64,000 nt of DNA from Thelonectria olida (taxonomy: Eukaryota; Ascomycota; Sordariomycetes; Hypocreales; Nectriaceae), in contig JAGPYM010000025.1 of assembly GCA_020736575.1 (NCBI GenBank), forward strand, positions 528,701-592,700, written 5' to 3'. Every line of letters begins with the position of its first letter. Position 1 is the first letter of the stretch. The notes beneath the pieces were generated by a model. That model had not been told where the DNA came from. It saw only the letters and a list, made by a program, of their open reading frames with translations, and searched no databases. Below are positions 33,734 through 44,264 of this stretch, piece after piece. The position numbers and the translations under genes were made by a program.

Positions 33734-36700
33734 GATTACGAGATCGTCAACCGGGACACAAACAACATGACGCAGTAGATTAATTTCGAAGCCAATGAGA
33801 CGACGCTGAGAGCCGACATACATCAACAGCTGGAGAGCTCTCCAAATGCTGCCCTGTTGAGGACGGTGGCATGCCACGCGCGGTTTCTTGAAAATACCGG
33901 CTCAGTGCGGTATTTGTATCCGCTTGACGAAGATGATAAGGGAATGGACTGGTATCACACAGACGAGAACGACCCCAGGATCTTCTGAATCGACGAGGAA
34001 GGTACCAACACCAGTCAATATCACCCAGACCTCATTAGATGTCGGGTTGAGAGATTTAATCTTCGTTTCGATGAGTTGGCTTGTGTGTATGCGCGGAACA
34101 TTTTAGATCTTATCGGCGCAGAGACCTTCTATCGCGACGGTAACGAGATCAAATTCGGCGTGCCCCCTAACAAGGATGTATTCGCTGAGTTTGTTATCGA
34201 CCGGGTGCCCGATCAATTTCAAGAAGTGATGGAGCCTGTCGAGGTGACGGCTTCTACAACTCCAATCCACTTTGCGGCTCCTGCCGGCCTCCCCTTGCCT
34301 CTACTGCAGTTCCCAGTTAGCGGTTCTGCCTTTAGCAGCGAGTCTTCTCTTCGCGAGGCATTCAAGTGCGTCGGTGAGCCGATCCATAAGCAGGACGACC
34401 CTGAGATCATCAGCACCCTCCACGTGCTATTTGGAGACAAGTCTCTCTTGGTAGCTACGCTCAAGAAACTACCGGAATCAATTCTCCAGGCTGTATTTGG
34501 TGGCCTGAGAATCGATCTTGGCAAATCCAAAGCCATCGTCGCCGTGCGTCCAGCCGCTGGCCAAGTAATTGACAGCGCTGTTCTGTGTCCCAAGCCGAAC
34601 GACGACTAGGACGGCTCTGCGATCCTCAACATGGCTGGCTTTGACTTTGAGCTAAAGAACATTCTTATCCGGGTCGAAAAGTGCCGGACTCCGAACTGGT
34701 CGATATTTGGGTCCGCACCGAGTCCTCGGACTGGAAGACCTTCCTGCCCATGCCGGACAAGTTTAGCGATATCAAACGCGACGTCCTGCTCCAAATCCAG
34801 AATCCTTTGCACCCGAAGACCTGGCGAATGGCAGCGGTTGTTCAACTCGTCATGCCCGTCCTAAATAAGCCGAAAAGGAGCATTAGGGCCCAGTTCTGTG
34901 CTGTGCCAATGATGGCGGTGGGATAGTACGACTATCGGTTTCGCATCCTCGGCGCCAGTGAGGGCGTGGTGGTGCCCGATATTGCGGCGGCTATTGGATT
35001 AGATGACGTTTCCAGCAAGATGATCGACGCTGTTCCAGGCTGCACCGTATTTTTGATACTGTCCATCCCTTTCTTCGACATTATTCCCGGATCGCTGCAC
35101 TTGGCTGATACCTGGCTGAGAGTGGAAAGGTTTCGAGGAGAAGGCGTTCGGGCAAAGGGAGAGGCTGTTTTCTGGATCCCCAAGCTTGAAAAGGAGGCAA
35201 AGGTGTCTCTCGGGCTGCCGACGATGGAGGAACCCGGATATATTACCCTTTCTGCGCCTGGTGGTTTTACACTGGCCGACGCGTTTGAAATGTTCGGACT
35301 CGGAGATCTGTCTCATGTCCCCGTTCCAAACGAAATTGGGATGGTGCAGATGACCTACTGCGACGCTAAGTTTGTGAAGCCATCGAAACTACTGGGCAAA
35401 ATCGAGGTGTCTTTATTTACTGCCAAATTCTATAAGCCCATGCTCAAAATCGGACGAATGGAGGTGAAAGGTGTCGAGTTTTCTCTCTCCTGGCAACGTG
35501 GCCGAGGTACGGAAGATGGGGGACGCGTGTCCAAATCGACAGTCAGTTTCGAACTCTCGGGCCAGCTCCAAAACCTCAAGTCTCTCATGAGGGTGACGTA
35601 TGGTGGCGAGAAGAGGGAGCTCTCTGCTTCTATTAGTCCGATCAAGACGTTCCCTATGAAGGTGGTTGATGTCCTGAGTGCCCTCGTTCCGGGTGTTGAC
35701 AGTGCGCTTCACTCGACCTTTGTCGGTCTGTCAATGAAGGTTGTACCCATTTCGTTGGACCTCACTACGGCCTATCCTTCGGCCTTTAAAATGGAGTTCG
35801 GCGATGATTCCGAGCTGGCCCTACCATCAGCCACAGATAACACGACGTTTTCTTTGAAGTCACTGCGGCTGGAGTATGTCAGATCGGTGAACAAGTTTGA
35901 TCTCTTCGCAACAGTGGATGTGGCCGGAACTGGAATCGCCATTAGTCTGTCGACGTTGACAAACGCTACTTCGGGTGAACGTCAGGTCAACGTTGGCATT
36001 GCATTGCAGGAAAAAGACCCCGGTCTGAAGGCCCTCCTGGCCAAGTTTGGGATCCAACTCGACCAAGTCAGCATCCCAGCGCCGGAGGAATGTCCAGAGT
36101 TCAACCTCGGTCTGTCCGAGATCGAGGGCAAATTCATCGACAAGGAAAAGTTTGGCTTGAAGCTGGCTGAGCTGAAATTCCAAGTTGAATCGACCGAGGC
36201 GCTCAAGGCGGTTGAGGATTGGGACATTTCAGTTGACAAGCTTTTCCTTGAGGTTGAGTACAACAATGCCAACACGAGGAAACCCTTCTCGGCCGTTGTC
36301 CTGAGCAAACTCACGATTGCGAAAGCTGCAGAGGTAACCATTGCGTACATCAATACCAAGGATGGAGACGAATTCCAGGTCCAGATGCTGGCTATGAAAG
36401 GCAGCGCACCAGAGGTCAAGGTAGGATCAATCCTGCAATGGCTCCTTGGTGATTCGGTCGAGGAGTCCCTGCCGTCTTTCATTTCTGAAGCGGTCATTGA
36501 TCTGGACGAGACCAAGTTCAACTTGTCGCTGAGTCGTCGAAAGGCAAGTGGAAAGTCTGCTCTTTCTCTGTTGGTGAGTCAGCCTTGGTTCGCTGGCCGT
36601 TCAACTCGCCAGAACAAAAATACGCCCGGGAAATGCTGTCAAAGGCGACAAATTGCCGTGGAAAACGCTTCTTAGAGTGGTCATCAATACTCTTCCACGT

Positions 36701-37507
36701 CCACCACCGTTGCCTCTGGTAGGCCAATTTGCGCAATCATTTTCTGCCCAGGTATATTGGGCGAACAACGACGTGTCGACCGAAGAAGTCAACAATCTGA
36801 AAACCCTGGTGACTTTTAAGAAACAAAAGCTGCTTCTATCCGGCAAGGCCATGAAGGATGTTGGATTGGATTACGTTGCCAAGGTCAAGTTCACGGCTAG
36901 TGAGACAATTGGGCCACTAGACGGCTATTTGATCAACTTCACCATGATTGTGAACCTACCCCAAGGGGAGAGCATTCAGCTGAGTAATTGGAAGAAAATT
37001 GGCATTGAAATAGATCTGGACGGACTCTCACTGGGCATGACGGGATCCAACCTTAACGTTACCGGTTTCTTGCAACGTATCAAGTTGAAGAGCGACGACA
37101 TGGCTATCGAAGGCTTCGAAGGCGGAATAGGAGTCAAGCTAAGAAGTACCAGTTTATTGACTCTGGCTCCTATAGATGCGTGAAGACCAGCCAAGGAAAT
37201 GAGTTTGTCTCACTCATGGTCTTCACCATGCTGCAGGGCCCGATCCTCACAACACCCTATGTCGAGATTCGCGGCATCAGCGACGGCTTTGGAATTGGTT
37301 CACAACTCTTGCTGCCACCTGTGACTGAGATCAACACCTTTCCGCTGCTAATGGGCCCAAGTTCAGATCCATTGGTCGCGTTTGACAAGTTGCGAGGCAC
37401 AGGCAGTAGACGCCAATACATCACCGAGACCAACGGCGCGAACTGGGTTGCTGCGGGTATCTTGGCGACTGCATGCGAGTTGATTGACATTTCCGCCGTC
37501 CTGACAC
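33734..37507 (+). pseudogene. DUF6603-like giant protein, broken and 3'-truncated
   Basis: About 1,250 codons can be followed in three alternating frames. The first part runs from DYEIVNRDTNN through RYLYPLDEDDKGMDWYHTDEN to FELKNILIRVEK. The second, VVPDIAAAIGLDDVSS to SGKSALSLL, is a long run of beta-rich repeats open for about 570 codons. Then follow VYWANNDVSTEEVNNLKTL and VEIRGISDGFGIGSQLLLPPV, which I associate with the domain called DUF6603 in fungi and bacteria (from memory, unchecked). Stops: TAG 33776, TGA 33986, TAG 34607, TAG 34924. Frame changes near 34680, 36590 and 37145. Coding similarity ends abruptly near 37505, where a tandem repeat begins, so the C-terminus is gone. No start codon is supported. 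Confidence 0.7.
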
Positions 37508-37710
37508 ACCTCCCACTGCGCGTCTGCGTAGCAGACTCTTTTGCACTGCAATTTCGGCCCTCCATAGGGAAGTGAGCGCCTCTGCTACCTGTAAAATGAG
37601 GCCCGCCCAATCTAAGTGCACTGCAATTTTAGCCTTGGGGAAGGAAGGGAGCGCCTCTCCTACTGCGCGTCTGCGGCGTATGGAGGCCTTCTTGCACTGC
37701 AATTTTAGCA
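37508..37710. repeat. Tandem repeat, about 75-bp unit
   Basis: CACTGCAATTT recurs at about 37544, 37619 and 37695, and its partners ACTGCGCGTCTGCG (37514, 37662) and GAGCGCCTCT (37573, 37650) recur in register. This gives about 2.5 diverged copies of a 75-bp unit. A further ACTGCAATTTT occurs near 38178, inside the next element. The repeat starts exactly where the DUF6603-like frame ends. Confidence 0.65.
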
Positions 37711-39015
37711 CAAGAGGGTACCTTTGCAACATTCCAACGGAAACTGCGACCCAAGCCTCCGAGGTTTGGCAGCGCTGTGCCAGGCTTGTGCTGGCGCCCC
37801 CGCCGGGTTTAGTGGCGCCATGCCCGAAAGGGAGTGCCCCAACCGCGCAGGGAAGACAGGTCGTCTTTCGTTTCATGCTGTGGAGATTAAGATAGGCACC
37901 GACTGATGGGAAATAAGATATAAGGAAAACGCAAGTCAATTATAGACTAAGCGATAGACTTATTGCATACCCTAAGGGAGGAGAGCAGATAATGCAAAAC
38001 GAGAACGGGTTAATAATAGGGAGCGGCTATATGGCATACCATATTAGCTATTTGACATACCAAATGTGGGTCCCCCGCCACAGGACGTGGCATACCCTTC
38101 TAATGTCGCACTTTTTAGTATAAATCGCTATTAAGTCCGGACAGCACTGGGGAAGGTTAGGTCTAGACATAGGGAACTGCAATTTTTTAATATAAACTCG
38201 ATATAATTTGATAGGATATATATAAAGCTATTTACAGTCCTTCTTTAGGCAATTAGGCTATGCTAGTAGTGTTATTCTACATTGCCTCTTCCACCTCTCT
38301 CTCAAATGCAATTACCGCAGCTAATGCGGCTATCGCTACCGCTACCTCTGCCTCTACCTCTGCCTCAAGCTGCTGCTGCTGAAGGTGTTAAAGACCTAGG
38401 TCTATTAATATCAGGCGACTTCTTTCCTCACTCACAGCATTATAGTCTAGCCGCGAATAGCTTCACTTAGGCAGGTACGTTAAAATGATACTAATTAACG
38501 CGGAATATATTGGCGCGATAATGGTCCTGCACAGCTCACACAATTTTAGTGGGCCGGCCGGAATCGGTGTCTAAGCCACAGTTGGTATGTCAAATAGCTA
38601 ACCTGGTATGTTATATAGCCACTCCCTAATAATACCTTTGCGGCATAGCGTCGGGCTTAATATATTACAGATTGGGGTAATAATCCCAACGAGAGGAAAG
38701 AGATATTTTTTTAAGGAAACGAACGGGAGCAGGGAGTTTAGCGGAGAATGGCAAAACGGTAGTGCTCCTAATGTGGACTAGCGCAGGCCTTTTATATTAA
38801 AATAGATAACATTTTTACTTTTTATATCTTTTAATACCTGGTGACTATAATATCTATTAATATAAATGGATACATATAGAAGACAGAGCCAAGGCATGGC
38901 GGAGTGCAAGAAAATGTCAAAATAACTCGTCGGTACGGCCCGCCGTTGGCTCCTGATCTCTGAGCGCAGGGAACGCATCTTGTTTGAACAATTAATGCGA
39001 TTTATTTCGCTCAAC
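37711..39015. other. Inserted non-coding region between two pseudogenes
   Basis: Apart from the inverted-repeat element, this holds low-complexity CTCTRCC-type runs near 38283-38372 and A/T-rich segments. No gene is supported. It separates the truncated DUF6603-like gene from its companion. Confidence 0.55.
38011..38633. mobile_element. MITE-like element with 50-bp inverted repeats
   Basis: Bases 38011-38062 and 38583-38633 are inverted copies, both containing TAGCTATTTGACATACCA at the inner end and AGGGAG-GGCTATAT towards the outer end, with a few C/T or G/A differences. They enclose about 520 bases without coding capacity, partly A/T-rich. This is the form of a non-autonomous DNA transposon. 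I could not define a clear target duplication. Confidence 0.6.
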
Positions 39016-42000
39016 ATGTCTCGGTCCATCGAGTGCGTTGGCATCAAAGTCGATGCCTACATTTTAAACACTTTGGTCGTGGGAGACAGCTTCTTCTTAG
39101 CCCCCGTCACTCAGCCAGCCTTCGACAAGCTGGAGCCCAGCCAGTTCAAGCTGCGACACGACGTTGAGGATCCCATTGATCTTCGCAACGCTTCACCGTT
39201 GCAAGTCAACTCGCGAATTGTTAATGTTGAAACTGGACAAGTCCGCAAGTCCGGGCTTGGTGTCTATCTGCACTGGTGCTTGCCAAAGATCTTTAGAGTG
39301 GGCAAAGCGGACGCCGGCGCATCTCAAAGTTCAGGGCAAACTGGGGCAGTTGAAGTGAGGGCTTGCCTATACTCAAGCATAATGACCTGTGCTAATCTGT
39401 ACTTGACAGTACGAATCGGTCCCCGATAGATGGCTGATCTTTCGTCACGTTGCCGAGTCTCAACCAGAAGCCCCAGCTTTGGATGTCTTCCTGGTAGAAA
39501 GCAACAAGACCCGAAACGTCATCGATGTCATCGATGCAGGTAAAGATCTCGAAACAGCCTTCTCTCCGTTCCTGGATCCAAGTCTGGCCGCAGAACGCCA
39601 GCTCGAGACAGTCTTGGGACAAGTCTCACGTTTAACCGAGGATTGAGAACCAGAGGCGGGCGGAGCCGAAAAATACCATTGCCCGCTCACGATTTTGGGT
39701 TCAGGGAACCCTCTTTTGGCAAACTATATACCTCACAATGCCGCAGTCTTCAGCCTTCATGACAACCTGACCTGGAAGGGAGCGAGCAGCCGGGATCAAC
39801 CAAGAGTGCAAATGTCTCTTACGCAGTCTACGGCTTCTTTGCCAAAGACGCTCTTGAGCTTTTATCCAACCCTCCAAGTCAGCAGTCGACGCCGGTCCAA
39901 GTCTGCTGGGGCTCACTGTATTCTGTTTCCTACAACCGAGATGCCTCCCCAAGCATGGTCAAGGCTGCGCAGAAGGCCAGCCATTTTGCAAACAAGCAAC
40001 CTCTAGCTGTCGGCGACGATGGCATAGATGCGTGCGTTGCCATGCTGGGAGGATCGTCAGACCCCGACGAGGCCTCCATGTCGGATGTCTTTGATAAACT
40101 AAAGGGCCCCGCTACCTTGCCAGAGTCGAACTCACAGCTTGACCGTGCATCAACAGCCGCTACCAACTTCAAGGGCATGCACGGCAGATATCGCTGGCGT
40201 GTAAAGAAAGAAGACAAAGGTCCTGCCTATGGGAGCCTATCCTATTCGCAAGCACAGGAGAAAGCTTCTCCAAGCCCTGAGCAGATAGAGGCATTGCGCC
40301 AACTCAACACCACGCAGGAGTATCTCGACGCTCTTTACCGCCGCAAGCGCTACATCAGGCACCTCATCTTTTGCGAATGGTGGAAACACCGCAGTCTGTT
40401 CGGTGAGCAGGACTCACTCTCGGCACAACGATGCTCTCAGTCCGTGAGAAGAGCCAAGCGACGGTTGGGGCGAATGCAAGTTGTCACCTCGCTGATTGCT
40501 GCTGCCGAGAAGCACATCTTGTCTGTTCAAGAAACGTCGAACGCTTATGGACCCTTCGACAAGGAAGAGGTCTGCAAGTTTTTCTCTCATACGGGTCGAC
40601 CCGGCCTTTGTCCTCAGGGACATGGGCTCTGGATGGCCGGCGAACTGGGATAGCGATGCCACCTCAGTCGAGACCAATGAGTTCAATTCATGGTTGTCCA
40701 CAAATGACACTGCTTTGAAGACGTGGGTAGACAGTACTCCTTTTGCAAAGGATGCAGCTCCGACTACGAAGGCCCGTATTCCCGATGTCTGGGAAGAGAT
40801 CATTAACCATAAAGGACTTTGCAAACTCCCCCGTGAACTGAAGGACTCTGTGACGAGGGTCATGCTGGCACTTACTCGCGAACTTGTCTCGGATCAACCC
40901 GGTGAAAAACTTTTGATTACAAATCCTTCATGGAAAGAGCGCTGTTGGGATGGGTAACCATGGCTACCGCTGTTCATTGACTGGGAGGTGGAATACGTTC
41001 ACGTCCCGAGCAACTTGTGGCAGTTGAGGCACGACGACGATGGTTCAGTGCAGTACGGCCTTTGCACCGACAAGCCGCTATCAGATCTTGCACTGGGCTC
41101 TCGTACATTTTCCGGAAGAACGGTTCTTCAGCCAGGCGCGCAAAAGCTCATCAAAGGATCGTTGGACATGATGTACTGAACGGTCCCAGGTGCTTTTGAA
41201 GGAGAGAATAAGGAAAAGGCTTGGGCAGAAGAGTATGTTGAGCGCCAAAGTCTTATTTTCGGTCGGCTTGGTGGCTTCACTGATCACCTTCTCACTCTCT
41301 GCCAAGGAGCTCATGTCGTTCCTGCCATGCACTACGCGTCGTTGAAACCATCCTGGGAAGAGATCCTCGCCGACGAGGAGTCTCTTCAGCTTTTCTATGG
41401 CGGTCCAATGGATTTATCGTCTGGCGGTTTTGATGTGACTCCCTACGGAATCTCGCACGAGCGTTTGTTCTATGCTGCCTCACGCAGCGTCGACGCGCCC
41501 GACGAAAAAGACCGATTCTTCCATCCCGTCACTCACGGACAAGCGCGGGTGACTCAGTTCAAGATTGTCGATCGTTTCGGACAAGTCATCTGTGCCCATG
41601 ATCTACGACCGGACCAGGATAAGAAGCCTTTTAAGCCTCACCTAGGGTCCTGCTTACTCTATGAGTCCCGGTGGGGAAGCGATGTAATGCCTAATATCGC
41701 ACGTCCCCTATCGTTAGATAAGAGCACAAAGTATGATTGCCCGTGGTTTCAACTAGGCACGCGTATCAACCAAGATGCTCGCCTTCACACTGCTTTCCTG
41801 TGTGGTGAGGACGACTCAGCTGCTGGACAAAAACGGACAAATACCGGCCGGTGGTCAATGGAGACCCTGCTGTGTTTGCCTGGCTACTCATCATCTTCCA
41901 TAACCAGTCTGTTCAGGTATACGACAAGAACTGCCGCTTCAAAGGCGAAGCCTTTCTTCCCTCTGGCCCCAACCAACCGGTTGTTTGGCAGTCACTCATG

Positions 42001-42919
42001 GGTGGCGATGCACCCTCTGGTATTCTTCCACACATGTTACCAGAAGAGTATGGTGAGATTGACGGTGAGGGTGAAAGTGAGCCATCCGAGATGACGGGAG
42101 ATGAAGAGCTTACACGATACGAGTTTGGTGTCAAGTTGGGCGACATGCTGGGTCCTCAAGACGACCTTGTAGGATACTTTACGCCTCCATAACATCATGC
42201 GGCTTGGACCCTTGTTACACACTATGCAGAGCTTGATGGTCAGCCCTCACCGCACGTAAGACATAGTGGGAATGCACCTCCTCTTATGGTGAGCCCCAGC
42301 TACCCATGCTTACTGCCGCCGTCAACTGTGACCAAGTCTCTAAATGTCTTAGATGAGGCGGCAAGTTACCAAACCCGCAAGGCCGAGGCGTTGCCATTGT
42401 CCATTGTCGCTGTGCTCATGAAACCTTTTCTCCCAGTCCATGTGCGCTCGGGAATCCTCCCCGTAGCCACGGCCGAATTTGAACCGCGACGGTATCGAAC
42501 AGGGTCTCCAAAACATGAGGGTATTGATGCGTTCGGGCCCTGTTCCCATCGGAGCACGTGGTGCAGACCCTGTATCCTCTGAGGACGGCAAGGTGCGCAT
42601 CCAAGTTGTCGACGATGGCAGTGCTCCAACAGGAATCCCTGTGCCAGTGCATATCATGCCGACAACGATGTCTGGGGATACATGGCAGTAGGTGCAACCC
42701 GTGGTAGACGAGGGTCATGAAGGAGACGCAGATGCGAGTCTAGGGTCGAGCGCTCCATTGAGATATGTGCACTTGGGGGTTACGAGACTATTAAAGGAGG
42801 GCTTTGATTCGACAGTACAGGAGGATGATGAAACGGCTAAAGAAGACGAAATGGAGGTGGCCGTAGCTCTGGACGGGTATTTGCTTCTCAAGGCTGGAGA
42901 GAAGAAGGGCCATGTCTAA
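39016..42919 (+). pseudogene. Companion giant protein of unknown family, broken
   Basis: It starts MSRSIECVGIKVDAYILNTL; an intron at 39355-39409 joins GQTGAVE to YESVPDRWLIFRHV. The protein, about 1,250 residues, continues in several frames: FLAPVTQPAFDKLEPSQF, VNSRIVNVETGQVRKSGLGVYLHW, LGSGNPLLANYIPHNAAVFS, SYAVYGFFAKDALELL, LPLFIDWEVEYVHVP, TQFKIVDRFGQVICAHDL, and MKPFLPVHVRSGILPV near the end. I recognise this only as a large uncharacterised protein type shared by fungi and bacteria. Stops: TGA 39644, TAA 40955, TGA 41177, TAA 42190, TAG 42689. Frame changes near 39790, 40590, 41825 and 42487. Co-oriented with the DUF6603-like pseudogene, so the two were probably a working pair. Confidence 0.7.
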
Positions 42920-43566
42920 GAAGATCCAGTTGACATGATTAGAAAGCATTTCAATTCCATGCGTTCCCCGCAATCCAACCTTCTATCCGCCCTGAATATT
43001 TGTTGAAATTCCTACACAAGTGGACGGTCCTGTGGTATTAGTATCTCTGCAGCAGCTCTTCGTCTAGTTCTAGACCTTCGGGTCCAGATGCATTCTTCTC
43101 GTCCTATCTTGCCTCGACATCATAAAATACGCATAGTCGTGATTTCAAAGCCTCGGACGGCGAGGTTCTCCTTGCGACCTCATTTGAGATCAGATTACGA
43201 TACTTCCAAAACAGGCATTTCACCACCTAAAGTATTTGGAATTCTATGGTCTCCACTTAATCTTAACCTAACCGAGGTGTCGAGTTGTTCGAGGCCATCT
43301 CGTGAATTCGACCGTCTCGAGCCGAACAACGCGTGAAGCTGCTTCAGGGGCTTAGTTACATTTGAGAAAAAAGTTGCACTTTGATCCCTTCAAGAACTCG
43401 AGCATTGTTCCGTTACAGATCCATTAATTACTTTTCATAAACAAAGACGGAACCCGCGCAAGTCCACTCCCCGACGAAACACCCGACAGCGGCGGCCGAC
43501 TCTGCATAAACGCCGCACCTTGACCGACACAAAATCAATCAACCATCCCAAAATCCCCAGAAAGGG
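42920..43566. other. Intergenic region
   Basis: No gene or clear repeat seen. It contains the promoter of the DUF7053-type gene. Confidence 0.6.
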
Positions 43567-44127
43567 ATGCATTCTCGACACGTCCTAACTGCGTCTGCAG
43601 CTCTGCCAAGCATCCTGCCACCTCATCTCGTCGTCGAGTCCCTTCAAACGTATACACCCACGTTACGCCACAACTTCTCCATCACTAGTTTCTTCCACAT
43701 CCATTCCGATCCAAATTCGATAGCGGACGATCCCTTTTTCGGCCCGTGGGACAATACGATTCGTACGTTTTACGTGCACGAGTGCACCGAGCTGGTGCCT
43801 GGTGTGAGTAGGCGAGTCTCCTGGCCGTGTGTATTTCAGTCCACTCCGAATGGCGCTCGATTTCGCGTCACGGCACCAGCTGGGATCAAGGTGTGGGCAG
43901 AATTCACTGTTCGGCCGAGGATCGAGTCGCCCACGCCATCGGACAGCGCGGTAACTTCTGCGATTAATGGGGGAGATGACTGGGAATTGTACGACGAGCT
44001 CGTTATTGAAGGAAACCGGATAGTGATGCCTTTTACTTTACCATATACGCAGCGAGTACATCAGCAAATCTGCGAAAGACTGGTAGACGAGGTATTTAGG
44101 GACTATGTTAACGCAGTAACGCCATAA
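43567..44127 (+). CDS. DUF7053-type protein
   Basis: Intronless, 186 residues from the ATG at 43567. The sequence starts MHSRHVLTASAALPSILPPHLVVESLQTYTP and continues with FYVHECTELVPGVSRRVSWPCVFQSTPNGARFRVTAPAGIKVWAEFTVRP. It matches the pattern of fungal proteins named DUF7053, small soluble proteins with an SRPBCC-like feel and no known activity. No signal peptide or membrane segment. Intact, unlike the genes on its left. Confidence 0.7.
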   Translation: MHSRHVLTASAALPSILPPHLVVESLQTYTPTLRHNFSITSFFHIHSDPNSIADDPFFGPWDNTIRTFYVHECTELVPGVSRRVSWPCVFQSTPNGARFRVTAPAGIKVWAEFTVRPRIESPTPSDSAVTSAINGGDDWELYDELVIEGNRIVMPFTLPYTQRVHQQICERLVDEVFRDYVNAVTP

Positions 44128-44264
44128 CATGTTGCATGATTAACTCAACCCTAGGTACAGTGTGATATGCTCCTGTGGTGATACAACTTATCAGTTTGAG
44201 CTCTTCGCTGGTGTTTGTAGAGAGAAATTATTCAGCTCCTGTTGTCCGCCTTTGAACCTGACTC

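Noticed and set aside
33533..33877. A 114-codon open frame on the minus strand
   Set aside because: The plus strand of its right part (from 33734) reads as protein continuous with the DUF6603-like pseudogene; the minus frame shows no domain.
34966..36675. A 569-codon frame as a separate intact gene
   Set aside because: It begins mid-domain after an in-frame stop, and its last 30 codons leave the homologous frame, so it is a fragment of the pseudogene.
39955..40653. A 232-codon frame as a separate gene
   Set aside because: Its sequence is one frame segment of the larger broken companion protein; coding similarity continues on both sides in other frames.
18648..42919. The idea that all frameshifts are sequencing error
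   Set aside because: Long intact frames (5.5 kb, 2.3 kb, 1.4 kb) and correctly spliced genes nearby show good local accuracy, and many lesions are substitutions. A few homopolymer shifts may still be errors.
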